From Vesta saturnalis (Eukaryota; Arthropoda; Insecta; Coleoptera; Lampyridae), in assembly GCA_036346205.1 (NCBI GenBank), contig JARFJB010000749.1, forward strand, positions 907,501 through 971,500: a stretch of 64,000 nucleotides of DNA, given 5' to 3'. Shown here one piece after another: positions 27,306-37,690 of this stretch. The notes beneath the pieces were generated by a model that saw only the letters and a list, made by a program, of their open reading frames with translations, was not told the origin of the DNA and searched no databases. Within the stretch, counting starts at the first letter, position 1, and each line of letters begins with the position of its first letter. The translations under genes were made by a program, and so were the position numbers.

Positions 27306-28062
27306 CTGGGGGTTGAACTACTTACTAGGCGCGTCCCCAGGTGACGGATAGGGAAACGACCTTGAAAATGATCGTAAGTGATGCAAGGCCAACACCGAAA
27401 TATGAGCACGTGGCCTTAAACAGCCACTGCTAGCACTAGTAAATACGGTGTCGCGGACCAGTTCGCGTGGCACCTCGTTACTGACGAGGACAGGGATGGC
27501 AACCCTGCGTTTTCCTTGCTGGAAGTTCACTTTTCTTATACTAGTCTTGAGTGGATTCCCTGAGTTTAACTCTTTCCTGTCGGAGCATCCTCGCTCCAAC
27601 CCTTGCTTTGTTCAGGCTCCCAGCGAAAGCGAGAGACCGCTTCGTTTTCTCTCTATTCGTCCCAGACTTACGCCGTCAAAAGCCTATACGGGTGTGACAA
27701 GCCCGGGATGTCAGTGCTAGGGACGGCTGAACGCTAGCCGTCACCTAATACCGCAACCGTGAACTGTACCTCAGAGACTCTAGTAGGGCGTGGCTAGGGA
27801 ACGTCGTACAGGTAGCGGTCGGTGGTCTTGGCTTAACCGCCCGGACTGCGAGGAAGGTAACCTTTATAAAAAATCCCCTAATTCCAAGGTCGTTTGGCAG
27901 TTTTAGGTGCTGAGTGGATTGCGCGAAGGGATGCCTAAGCTAGACCAGGGGGAAGCCTGGTCCCTAGCGTTGAAACGCCCCTCCACAGTATAAGTGCCCT
28001 CCAGTAGTATCACGGCTCTGCTCTAGTGACATTCATTACCGAGGATTCTCGTGAGAACGAAA
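27303..28062 (+). other. 5' UTR of I-type LINE copy 2
   Basis: A GC-richer block starting cctgggggttgaactactta and ending just before the ORF1 start codon. It has no long coding frame in the ORF1 direction. Its position, composition and abutment to the preceding LINE tail fit the 5' UTR and internal promoter of the following LINE. The similarly GC-rich 'gggggttga...' starts known from insect LINEs support this. Confidence 0.6.
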
Positions 28063-29211
28063 TGAGTAAAAATCGGAGTGCCAGCTCCTTAAATATGGAA
28101 CTGCAGGAAGGTCATGCTGCAAAATCCAGCAATAATAAGAATTTGGAGAAAGAGGTTTTGCCCCGGTTAATCGTTCTAGAAAGACAATATGGCGTTAGTT
28201 TTAAAAAAGTCAGCCCGTTTTTTATACAGAAAACTTTGTACGGCATATTTGGAGACTTAAAAGTGATCAGAAAGATAAAAGAAGGGATTTTGATTGAAAC
28301 TGTGTCAAACGAACAAGCTAAGAAGGCATTAGAGTTAAAAAGGTTTGGTGACTTTGAAATTGATGTTTGTGCTCATAGAACTATGAGAACATATCAAAAG
28401 GTGTCGTGTTTTGTCATGATCTACGTATCTGCACTATAGAAGACATATATGACGAACAAGGCGAAATGGAGAACTGGTAGACACTCCAAATCATATAATT
28501 ACATTTAACACTCCAAGTTTATCTAAAACAATCAAAATCGCATTTTATTCTTTGAATGTGCGGCTATATATACCTCCTCCCATGAGGTGCTTCAAGTGCA
28601 ATAGGTTCGGCCATACCTCACTACGTTGCACAGTACAAGAACCATTATGCTCGTGTGGTAAACCGCTAGACGCAGGTCTTCCCTGTGAACAAACTATCAT
28701 CACATGTACCAACTGTGGTGGCGGTCACTCAGCTAGAGCTACAATCTGCCCAGTATTTAAACAAGAGAGTGCAATTCAGGAAGTGCGTGTAAAGGAGAAA
28801 ATCAGTTATAACGAAACAAGAAGAAAGATAATTATTCCAACACCATCCCCTGAAATTAGTTACTCCAAAGCAGCGGCTACTTCTGTAGCTTCTCAGTCTA
28901 AGGTCGATGTACCAGCATTGGCTAGGGAACTCTTACCCCACTTAGTCGAAGCAATTTCAGCCCTACTTAAAAAATCGTCCGCGGTTTCTTTACCTGAAGA
29001 ATGTATCATGCCACCATCTACATATTCAACCAGCTCAAGCTCCACGTATGTTGAAAAACGTAAACGTTCTCCTGCAGATCGTGGGGTTGTATCAGAAGAT
29101 GAATCTATTTCTTCAGAATCAAAGAAAGGGAAAAAGGGTTGCCCAAAGGGTAAACCGAGGAAACCACCCTCGGTTTGCTCAGATCTGCAAAACGGAGAAG
29201 AGTCTTACTAG
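28063..29211 (+). pseudogene. LINE copy 2 ORF1 (gag-like) with frame shift
   Basis: The ATG at 28063 starts MSKNRSASSLNMELQEGHAA. The N-terminal part runs to about 28400 (LYGIFGDLKVIRKIKEGILI, IDVCAHRTMRTYQ), then the frame shifts between 28400 and 28500. The C-terminal part, 28552-29211, has the zinc knuckles RCFKCNRFGHTSLRC, CSCGKPLDAGLPC and CTNCGGGHSARATICP, followed by a Ser-rich and then Lys/Pro-rich basic tail. ORF1 proteins package the element RNA. The knuckles are intact here, unlike in the fragment at 416-1063. Confidence 0.85.
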
Positions 29212-29491
29212 TCCTATATGATTAATTGCCTTTTTTGCATACTCTGTAGTATAAGAATTACATCTGTGATATATCTACACATAGTAGTGTTTTTGCTACA
29301 TTGTGTATTTTATTTATATCTTTTATATATCTATATACTTATTTATTTATTTATTTGTTTGTTTTTTATATATTTATATATTTATTTATTTTTTAGTTCT
29401 TTATATTTATATGTTATTTATCTGTGCTCGTGCTTTTTAACTATTAACTCGTTAGCCAATCGACTATTAAAAAAAAAGTTACTGTCAACAA

Positions 29492-29795
29492 TGGATTCCA
29501 TAATTCAATGGAACTGTAACGGATGCATTAATCGTTACTGCGAACTCAAATTAATTATTAACGGGTTCAACCCGCTATGTCTTTGCATACAAGAAACACA
29601 TTTCAAGCCAAATCAACCATATTATCTGCGTAGACATAGGATAGTTAGAAAAGATGTACCTACTAACCTCAGAGCTAGAGGTGGAGTAGCAATAATTATT
29701 ATTAGGGAGAATGTCCAATATGATATAGTGTCATTTAAGACACAGCTACAAGCCATTGCGATAAAAATAATCGCTCCAATAAAAGTGGTTATCTG

Positions 29796-29798
<3 letters not shown>
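29492..29798 (+). pseudogene. LINE copy 2 ORF2, endonuclease N-terminal half
   Basis: The ATG at 29492 gives MDSIIQWNCNGCINRYCEL, then LCLCIQETHFKPNQPYYLR and IIAPIKVVICNIY. Here the reading is interrupted by a (TA)n tract and element B. The frame resumes at about 32466. The first catalytic residues (WNCN, QETH) are intact. Confidence 0.88.

Positions 29799-29846
<48 letters not shown>
29799..29846. repeat. (TA)n tract at left junction of element B
   Basis: 48 bp of TA, placed exactly inside codons for CNIY of LINE ORF2, where copy 1 has no repeat. Confidence 0.97.
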
Positions 29847-29848
<2 letters not shown>

Positions 29849-32418
29849 ATGTTAGTATTTGTATGGGTGATATGATAATATAATTTACTATATATTTAAA
29901 TTTAAATTTGTCTCAATAGGGGATAGGGTTAAAGGATTTATGTTTAAATTGATAATATCAATATAATGATATTATATAATTATAATTTTTATGCACCGGA
30001 CTAGCTCAAATCTCAATATGGGGATAGAGTTCAGGATTTAGTGGGAAATTAAATTTGATTCGAATATAATTATGTGAATTGCCCTTTATGAAAAATATCA
30101 TATATGTAAAAAAAATATATCTGAACACAATTTATACTTTTAACGCATGCGTTGTAACGTTACTGAATAAAAATTATCAAATGTCAAAACTGTCGAACAA
30201 TGACTTGTTGAATTTATGTTTATGTTTTTAATTGGAAAAATGTAATTTAAAATTTGGAAATAATTTAAAATTTTGCTTCTTTTGCAGGTGTTTACGCAAG
30301 TACTATTTAAAAATATACACCTATACATATAACCAAATATAATTGCAGGAAATCAAACACAACAGTGAACACAATAAATAGGGTTATAATTAAAAGTTAC
30401 TCACATATAAATGTTCCAAATTCAAAATGATGTCTTCATACAGGTTGTTCCAATTAGATGCAGGCACTTTCCAATATTTTCGAAGATCTTTATAAATGAA
30501 GTTCACTGTTACCATTTACCCACAAGCTGCTAACTGGTGCTCGGGTTGTTGATCACGTTCGCTTCAGTAACTGGTAAAATTTCTTCTTCAATACGGCTTC
30601 ACTCCAACCACAAATTTTAATTCGATACTATTTTATTTATGTGTATTAATGATTTCTAATTGTATCGTTTATAAAAATATTTAATGGTTGTCCAGGGTTT
30701 AAATTAATGTCACTTTATTTTAGGTTCCGGATCAATTATAAATTATTAAAAGAAATTCGCAGCGAGAAATAAAACACAAATAAAGAAAATGATTACGAAT
30801 TTATTTTAGTAAAACGTAACCAATATTCAACTTCAACAAACGAAAAAAATTTAAACGTTTAACATAAATCGTCACAAAAATTAATAATTCGTAAAGAATT
30901 TTACGAAAACGCACAGGTATCGGTAACCGAACTTAAATATTTAAATTATTGTCGGTATAAAAACAATTGCGCCTGAATACTCTTCTCTCCGTTTGTTATT
31001 GAATTTTTCCCGATGATTATTTAGGTTAGGAAAACTTACTTGTAACATAAAAACACAACACTATTTTAACCTTTTCAAAAAAACTGACAAATTATAGAGA
31101 GAGATCCACTTCCAGGGCAATTCCTTTTATACCCTTTTGGTTGTTACTAAATCTTCAATTTTTTTTTAGGAAATCTAAATATGTAACCAAGTCTCTGATT
31201 GGTTGAAAAAATTTACAAATTTAACTAAAATAGAAATTTAGCCATATCTTTCTTATACAAATTCGGATTCAAATTTTAATGACAGAAATGAAATCTGTAT
31301 AAAATTACGCATAGATAGATATCCAACAAGACATTATGCAAAATGACCTAATCTAATTTAAATTTGCTTATATCTACTTAATCTTACAAACTACACTTAA
31401 TTTAATTACATATATGTAATCCTGATACAATTTAGCATAGAAAAACACACATTTGAAGTCCAAAATCGTAAATTTAAAGGAATTTTATGTTTATCTAGTA
31501 AAATTACAAATTCAACCCCTATTTCATAAAATTTTGCGCTGAAATGCTTTGTATATTTTATATTGCTATGAACTATTAAGGAAGACCTCCTATTAATCAC
31601 TTTAATAATATAATTTAACCCTAATATCATTAAAAAAACCATAAATTTGTGAAAAAACATAATATTTAAAACATAACCAAACTTAATTCTAAAATTACAA
31701 ATAACTTACACTTAAAAACGTTTATGTAACTCAAATTGTTATTCTAATAACCTGTAATAACTGTCTTTAATTTATTTAATGTTCATTTCACTTGCATTGT
31801 ATAAATTAATGTTACATTAAGAAGTCACATCGTTTAACACACTTTCTTGAAATTTCACTATAAAAATGTATCTACATGTAAATGTCTTTGTGTGAATATG
31901 TTCTATGCACTGCTCTTATTATTTAAATTGTATCACTAAGTTTGTCACACAATCGCTTCCAAAAATATGTGAGAAATGATCATATTGAGTTCAAATTATA
32001 ACCCTTTCCTAAATTTTACCAAATTTCCTGCACTCTACACTACTTATACAATATACCTAATATAAATCTATCTTTACACTTTGTGTTAAACACCTGTAAA
32101 ATATTCACATGCCAAAATATTTTCGAAAAATTGAAATTTATTGAAACAAACTAAAATACTAAAATGAATTTACGGAAATAAGTTTATTTAACATTCTTGA
32201 CATTTTTGTTGGTAGCACAATGCTTTTTATGATTAAATCAAATTGTATAAATGTTATTCAGATTATTTTGCCCAAAACAAATCCACTTTCAACCCATCGT
32301 GAACCAGATTATATCACATAAATGTCTCGCACATGTATCATGCTTAAAATCACCCTTTTTTTTTAAGAAATTACTAGTTAAACTGTCCGATCCATGTCTT
32401 ACTCCTATCTTAACATCT

Positions 32419-32422
<4 letters not shown>
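29847..32422 (-). mobile_element. Element B of the TA-flanked spliced family
   Basis: About 2.6 kb inserted into the endonuclease codons of LINE copy 2. It is colinear with element A: tgcaccggactagctcaa (about 29992), aacgcatgcgttg (about 30141), TATATGTGAGT donor (minus, about 30402-30412), GTAAGTTTTCC donor (minus, about 31034), TATA box in GGTATAAAAGGAATTG (minus, about 31123), CCAAT box (minus, about 31192), and the end atctcaaaatatat. The exon before the first donor can be read on the minus strand as KYWKVPASNWNNLYEDII. The same WKVPAS and WNN codons occur in A. No transposase or RT. Confidence 0.7.
31115..31205 (-). promoter_or_regulatory. Pol II core promoter of element B
   Basis: Minus strand: CCAATCAGAGAC followed about 60 bp later by GTATAAAAGGAATTGCCCTGG. 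Counterparts in A, C and D. Confidence 0.6.

Positions 32423-32465
<43 letters not shown>
32423..32465. repeat. (TA)n tract at right junction of element B
   Basis: About 43 bp of TA. LINE codons resume immediately after it. Confidence 0.96.
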
Positions 32466-32466
<1 letters not shown>

Positions 32467-33939
32467 TAATAATAATTGGCAACAACACGATATTCAAAAT
32501 ATTATAGATCAATTACCTGTCCCGTATATATTGATGGGTGACTTCAATGCCCATAATCGCCTGTGGGGTTCTCTTCCTACTAATACATGTGGACAAACAC
32601 TAGAGAACGTGATAGATGTAAATCAACTATTTTTATTAAATACCGGTGCAAACACTCACCTTTGCGCAAGATCCGGGTCCTTTTCAGCAATAGATCTAAT
32701 AATGGCTTCCGCACTGCTAGATCACTCACTAGATGATCTCTATCATAGTGACCACTTCCCCATTGTAGTAGGTACTGAACATCATAGTACGCATATGGTA
32801 ATTCCAATTCGCTGGAAAATCTCAGAAGCCCGATGGGGGCCCGTGGTGGAATCGAACTGTCAATGAAGCAGTGAAAACAAAAAAACGGGCATTTAATCTC
32901 TATCAAAGAAAATCTCATAGCTTTCAAAAAAGAGAGGTGAGCTTCCCGACGAACTGTTCTGCAAAGCAAAAGAGATTCATGGAAAACCTATGTATGGTCA
33001 ATCACATGCCAAACTCCATGCACAGACATGCGGAAAAAAATTAAAGCTATACCAGGAAAAAATACGGCGTTTACGTTACAACTCCAGGTCAACAACACCG
33101 TAATTACTGAACCCAACCATATAGCTAATATTCTTGCAGATCAATTCCAAAATACAAGCAGTTCTCAAAACTATGACGCCCCTTTCTTGCATTCAAAACC
33201 TAAAAGAGAGGTTAAGCTAAATTTTAACGAATTCGGAACTGCTGAATATAATGTCCCTTTTACGTTAACAGAATTCGAGCTAGCTCTAAAGTGTAACAAA
33301 TGCTCCTCTCCAGGTATTGACCTAATAACTTACGAGATGCTAACAAATCTCACCAACCCGTATAAGCAACTGATTCTTGATGAATTTAACACGATTTGGG
33401 CAGAAGGTAGATACCCCACCTGCTAGAAGGAAGCCATAATTGTTCCTATCTTAAAAAATGGGAAAAATCCATACCTCGCAAAAAATTATAGGCTAATTAG
33501 CTTGACTTCATGTATGGCAAAAGGACTTGAGAAAATGGTGAGTAACAGGCTAATGTAGATTATTGAGAAACGGCAACTTATTGTAAATTGTCAAATGGGA
33601 TTTAGACAATTTAGATCTGCAGTGGATCATCTAGTACACATACAGGACACAATCCTCAAATATTTTGCGCATAGACATCATGCAGTGGTTATTTTTCTTG
33701 ATGTTGAGAAGGCGTTTGACATGACGTGGAGGTATGGAATCGTACAAAGGTTATATGAATGGGATTTTAGAGGTAACTTACCATAATTCATAACCTCATT
33801 TCTAGAAGACAGACGCTTTCGAGTCAGAGTGGGGACCTCTATTTCCTCTAGTAAAATATTGGAAAACGGAATACCTCAAGGTACAACATTAAGTGTGGTA
33901 CTTTTCGCAATATGCATAAACGACTTAATAAATTCTATT
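32466..33939 (+). pseudogene. LINE copy 2 ORF2, endonuclease C-terminal half and RT
   Basis: It resumes with SNNNWQQHDIQNIIDQLP, then LMGDFNAHNRLWGS and DDLYHSDHFPIV, giving the endonuclease GDFN and SDH residues. A frame shift near 32840 is followed by the linker (33028-33426). The RT reads NYRLISLTSCMAKGLEKM, QMGFRQFRSAVDHL, VVIFLDVEKAFDMTWR (motif A intact) and NGIPQGTTLSVVLFAI (motif B). Stops interrupt at about 33424, 33556 and 33784. A SINE cuts the gene before the YVDD motif. Confidence 0.87.
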
Positions 33940-33947
33940 CCCCGACA
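33940..33947. repeat. SINE 1 target-site duplication, left
   Basis: CCCCGACA, repeated at 34278-34285. The uninterrupted LINE codons continue across this point. Confidence 0.85.
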
Positions 33948-34277
33948 CACCGAGCTGGTAGTGTAGTGGTGACACGACCTGCTTAGCATTCGAGAGGTAA
34001 TGGGTTTGATTCCCGTTACCGCCTACTTATGACCACACCATGTGCGCCTGCTTAGGCGAATGCTGGGGTAGTACTTTCCCCCTCAGAACCCTAACTCCGT
34101 TCCTTCCGATCCTATCCTGACCACACTTATCCCTAATCCCACCATGCATATATACGTAATGTATGTATGTATGCTGGGAATCCATGATTGTGGCTGAAGG
34201 AGCTCGAGAAGCTCGAACAGCCCGCCCTCCCCCTTGGGGAGGGAATGAAATACGTTGTCTTTTCCTTTTTTTCCTTC
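33948..34277 (+). mobile_element. tRNA-derived SINE, copy 1
   Basis: The head cgagctggtagtgtagtgg ... gggtttgattccc contains Pol III A and B boxes (B box 34002-34014) and resembles tRNA-Val. The body has cttaggcgaatgctggggta and ggagctcgagaagctcg. The tail is pyrimidine-rich (ttttccttttt). It is flanked by the 8-bp duplication CCCCGACA. Compared with the copy at 36145-36477 it lacks about 50 bp after the tRNA head. Confidence 0.9.
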
Positions 34278-34285
34278 CCCCGACA

Positions 34286-34714
34286 TCAGTACGTACCTTT
34301 ATGTTGACGACCTAGCAATCTTATACTCTGCTCCTACTATGGAAGAAATCAATAGAAAATTACAGGAAGCCATCGATCGTGTACTACCGAATGCGGAAAG
34401 TATAGGATTTAAAATATTACCAGAAAAATCGTTCTGTATGCATTTCTGCAAATTAAGAAAACCACACTTTGGCCCTCTTCTTACCTTGGAAAATAAGCAC
34501 ATAAAAAAAAAAATTCTGAGGTAGTTCTGTGGTTAACATTAGATTCCACGTTAACATGGAAAGAGTACATAGACAACCTAATTGTACGATGTAAGGTAGT
34601 TCTTAACGTTATAAGAGCCATGGCAAGCTCTAAATGGGGAGCTGATCCAGAAATTCTTCTCAGAGTGTATAGAACGCTTGTACAGTCAAAAATTGTGAAG
34701 CACATTCATCAGCA
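34286..34714 (+). pseudogene. LINE copy 2 ORF2, RT after the SINE
   Basis: It resumes with STYLYVDDLAILYSAPTMEE (motif C intact), the thumb (SFCMHFCKLRKPHFGPLL) and, after a frame shift at about 34500, the connection domain (WGADPEILLRVYRTLVQSK). At 34715 the plus-strand copy stops. The remainder of the element is present only on the minus strand in 34760-36834. Confidence 0.85.
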
Positions 34715-34798
34715 TAATTTGTACTGTTTTCAATAACAATGTTTTCGTCATTAGGATCTTGTGCTGCTTGACGTGAGGCTCTTCATCTCTTTTATTTT

Positions 34799-35107
34799 CT
34801 ATGATATTGGTATGGCTAGGGACTCATGCAAGTTCTGCGCCAAAGCGTCATGTGTGTATGGATTCTGTAGACTTGTAAGGGAACTGAGGAAATCGCTGGA
34901 AATAATAAATTTATTCTTGTCTCCTAATAACTCGCAGCAGCTGAGAGCTTGCCAGATGCTATATATCTCTGCTGCATATACAGAAGTGTGCAATGGCATG
35001 GACCAGCGGTGTTCGTCACCTTCAACTGAGAATGCACATATCACCCCTGTGTTTGTTTTTGATCCGTCTGTATACAACACGAGATATTTGCGGTATTTAG
35101 AAAGCAA
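34799..35107 (-). pseudogene. LINE RNase H domain (inverted arm)
   Basis: LVLYTDGSKTNTGVICAFSV (Asp), YAAEIYSIWQALSCC (Glu) and FIISSDFLSSLTSLQ (Asp) give the RNase H acidic triad. The domain removes the RNA template during target-primed reverse transcription in I-group LINEs. It ends in a stop after NLHESLAIPIS. The plus-strand copy of this LINE lacks this part altogether. Confidence 0.82.
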
Positions 35108-35149
35108 ATTCCGCCAAATAAGTGCTTTGAGGCGTATTATCCTTATGAT

Positions 35150-35341
35150 ATTATAAGTTTTTGTTATGAACGAGTAAGTTCAAAGGTAAATATGTAATTA
35201 AAAATTATTATTAATTTTATTAAATACATAAATAAAAAGTTTATTTATGTATATTTACTCTAGCAAAGTACAGGTCGTAGGTTCAAATCCTACTCGAGGT
35301 AAACTTTTTATTTATGTATTTAATAAAATTAATAATAATTT
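35150..35341 (+). mobile_element. Hairpin element with tRNA-like loop
   Basis: An insertion of about 190 bp in the LINE, flanked by a 13-bp duplication (TTATCCTTATGAT at 35137-35149 and 35342-35354). A perfect 43-bp inverted repeat spans 35200-35242 and 35301-35343. Its 58-base loop carries a tRNA-like T arm with a Pol III B box (GGTTCAAATCC, 35280-35290) and a weak A-box-like TAGCAAAGTAC just before it. The long duplication fits LINE-driven retroposition rather than a DNA MITE. Confidence 0.6.
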
Positions 35342-35417
35342 TTATCCTTATGATGTTTAAAAAGGTCATTCACTATATTTATACGAGGTGCTAACCAAGG
35401 CGGAATTTCTAACGGCC

Positions 35418-36136
35418 TCAGAGGTAGCATTTGTGAGAGGTGTTGATATTATTTATATTGTACCGCAGGGGTTTGTGCAATCTTTGCAAAGACAAAGGCT
35501 CGTCATTACAAAATAAGATGTTATAATTTGGATGGTTTGGCAGCGCATTAATTTTGCATGTATATGTTAATAGTCTATGTTTTCTGTGTAAGAACAAGGG
35601 TAATATACCTGATTCGCATAGTAGACTATTAGTTGGACTGGTGTAAAACGCACCAAGTGAATATCTTATGGCAGCACTTTGTACTGCGTCCAAAGGTTTT
35701 AGAGCACTTTTTGAAGCTGATGAATATGCTTCACAACCGTAGTTGATTTTTGACTGTACAAGCGTTCTATACACTCTCAGAAGAATTTCTGGATCAGCTC
35801 CCCATTTAGAGCTTATCTCTTATAACGTTAAACCTTCGTACAATTAGGTTGTCTATGCACTCTTTCCGTGTTAACGTGGAATCTAATGCTAACCCCAGAA
35901 CTACCTCAGAATTTTTATTTTTTATGTGCTTATTTTTCAAGGTAAGAGGGCCAAAGTGTGGTTTTCTTAATTTGCAGAAATGCATACAGAACGATTTTCT
36001 GGTGATATTTTGAATCCTATACATTCCGCATTCGGTAGTATACGATCGATGGCTTCCTGTAATTTTCTATTGATTTCTTCCATAGTAGGAGCAGAGTATA
36101 AGATTGCTAGGTCGTCAACATAAAGGTACGTACTGA
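35418..36136 (-). pseudogene. LINE connection domain and RT thumb (inverted arm)
   Basis: 35418-35774 encodes MYRTLVQSKINYGCEAYSSA and ALKPLDAVQSAAIRYSLGAF. 35806-36024 encodes SFCMHFCKLRKPHFGP and SEVVLGLALDSTLT. 36025-36136 holds YVDDLAILYSAPTMEE in reverse. These match 34286-34714 on the plus strand with scattered differences. Confidence 0.8.
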
Positions 36137-36144
36137 TGTCGGGG

Positions 36145-36477
36145 GAAGGAAAAAAGAAAAGGCAACGACCTCCAAGGGAGGACGGGCTGCTCGAGCTTGA
36201 GCTCCTTCACCAATCATGGATTCCCAGCATACATACATATATATGCTGTGGGATTAGAGATAGGTTGGTCCGGATAGGATCGGAAGAAACAGATTAGGGT
36301 TCTAGGAAAAGTACTACCCAGCATTCGCCTAAGTAGCCGACATGGTGTGCATACGCAGTGACCATGCCCACATGATGAGGAAACCGCCTGAAAAACCTCA
36401 TCGGTACGGTAACGGGAATCGAACCCATTACCTCCCGAATGCTAAGCAGGTCGTGTCACCACTCTACCACCTCGGTA
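36145..36477 (-). mobile_element. tRNA-derived SINE, copy 2 (same LINE site as copy 1)
   Basis: Reverse complement of the same SINE family, bounded by TGTCGGGG (36137-36144) and TGTCGGG (36478-36484). This is the complement of the duplication around copy 1. It retains a segment (near 36365-36410) missing from copy 1. B box on the minus strand at about 36420-36430. Confidence 0.88.
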
Positions 36478-36484
36478 TGTCGGG

Positions 36485-36834
36485 ATAAATTTAAAGTCGT
36501 TTATGCATATTGCGAAAAGTACCACACTTAATGTTGTACCTTGAGGGATTCCGTTTTCCAATATTTTACTAGAGGAAATAATGGTTTTGAATGCAAGAAA
36601 GAGGCGTCGTAGTTTTGAGAACTGCTTGTATTTTGGAATTGATCTGCAAGAATATTAGCTATATGGTTGGGTTCAATAATTACGGTGTTGTTGACCTGGA
36701 GTTGTAACGTAAACGCGTATTTTTTCCTGATATAGCTTTAATTTTTTTCTACATGTCTGTGCATGAAGTTTGACATGTGATTGACGATACACAGGTTTTT
36801 CCATGAATCTCTTTTGCTTTGCAGAATAGTTCGT
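36485..36834 (-). pseudogene. LINE linker fused to RT motif B (inverted arm)
   Basis: Minus strand: NGIPQGTTLSVVLFAICIND adjoins the SINE. Upstream of it, at about 36590, the sequence jumps directly to the linker (SKRDSWKN..., YQEKIRVYVTTPGQQH in shifted frame). The plus-strand copy has about 640 bp between these points. An internal deletion inside one palindrome arm. Confidence 0.75.
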
Positions 36835-37199
36835 AATAGTTCATAATAATAATAATGCTCATTGGATGATGGTTACACTTTAAATACGTGGAAGAGATAA
36901 TAAACAGCCTTTACTGGTCACTATTATTATATAAATGTGAGATTATTCTTAAATTAGCTGTTTTCAGCACGATCCCTGGAAATACTACACACGCTTTCAA
37001 ACCTTCCTCCACGTTCTCAGAAGCTGTACCGTACTCATATTCTTGAATTTATCTTTATCGGATTTGGAACCAATAGTACGTCTTCTATTTTATATTGAGA
37101 TATTCTCTAATGTTACTAATTTAGCGAACCACTAATATTAACACATATAAATTACAAGGTATTTGAAATGACCCTGCATTATTGATATTTTACAGAAGC

Positions 37200-37690
37200 G
37201 GTCGACCCTGGAATTTTTAAATGTTAATGAAATAAGACAGATATAGGAACTTGTTTTAGGGACTTCGCCCCATTGCCGTGGCTTCCATGGCTGGAAATAG
37301 TATTCTAATAAGGGGGCCCTAATTCTATCTCATAAGGCAAGTACAGGAACCTGTGTTGGGATCTGCGTCCCTTGTGGTCTCTTAACGATAAATAGTATTC
37401 TAATAAAGAACCCTAATGCTAACCTATAAGATAAGTATAGGAACTTGTGTTAGGGTCTGTGCCCTTCTGTTGTGGCCCCCCTGTTGCGAAATGTGAATAT
37501 TTTCTGTAATAACGGGCTTGTTTGCGGCGCCATCTGGTGGTCTAAGGGTTAATGAATGTTTTCTGTAATCAATACTTACAGCTTGCGAAAACCAGCTTAC
37601 AGTTCAAAAATACTAATTGGACTAACTTACACTTTGCTAAAACTAACCACAATTCAAAAATACCAAGTTGATTAGTAAAAAAAATTAGTA
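37200..37690. repeat. Foldback-type repeat 1, left arm with ~95-bp tandem subunits
   Basis: Three subunits begin ggaacttgttttagg (37247), ggaacctgtgttggg (37340) and ggaacttgtgttagg (37439), each with a tattctaataa motif. The arm's end (gccatctggtgg, aatgttttctgtaat, cttacagcttgcgaaa) parallels 42785-43010 in the large foldback, so it is the same family. The inverted counterpart lies at 38630-38830. Confidence 0.65.
37527..37540 (-). promoter_or_regulatory. CTCF-like motif 1
   Basis: Minus strand CCACCAGATGGCGC, which fits the core CCASYAGRKGGCRS. It lies in the left arm of foldback repeat 1. Confidence 0.45.

Larger units (their letters stand above)
34715..36834 (-). mobile_element. Inverted copy of the same LINE (palindrome arm)
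   Basis: Read on the minus strand it covers the linker (36834-36594), jumps to RT motif B (36593-36485; about 640 bp absent relative to 33197-33840) and then holds the SINE at the same codon. YVDD/thumb (36136-35806), connection domain (35774-35418), a small hairpin insertion and RNase H (35107-34799) follow. It faces the plus-strand copy across 34715-34760, forming a long imperfect palindrome. Confidence 0.85.

Noticed and set aside
27448..27720. 90-codon plus-strand and overlapping 93-codon minus-strand frames in the LINE 5' UTR
   Set aside because: Opposite-strand shadows in GC-rich sequence, with no link to ORF1.
27303..28062. CpG island or rDNA fragment
   Set aside because: The GC-rich block is better explained as the LINE 5' UTR, since ORF1 starts directly after it; I saw no rRNA-like helices or conserved blocks.
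33948..34030. Functional tRNA-Val gene
   Set aside because: The tRNA-like head continues into a SINE body with target duplications, and its acceptor stem does not pair.
35243..35300. Functional tRNA gene in the hairpin loop
   Set aside because: The A and B boxes are too close and there is no anticodon arm; only a T-arm-like part remains.
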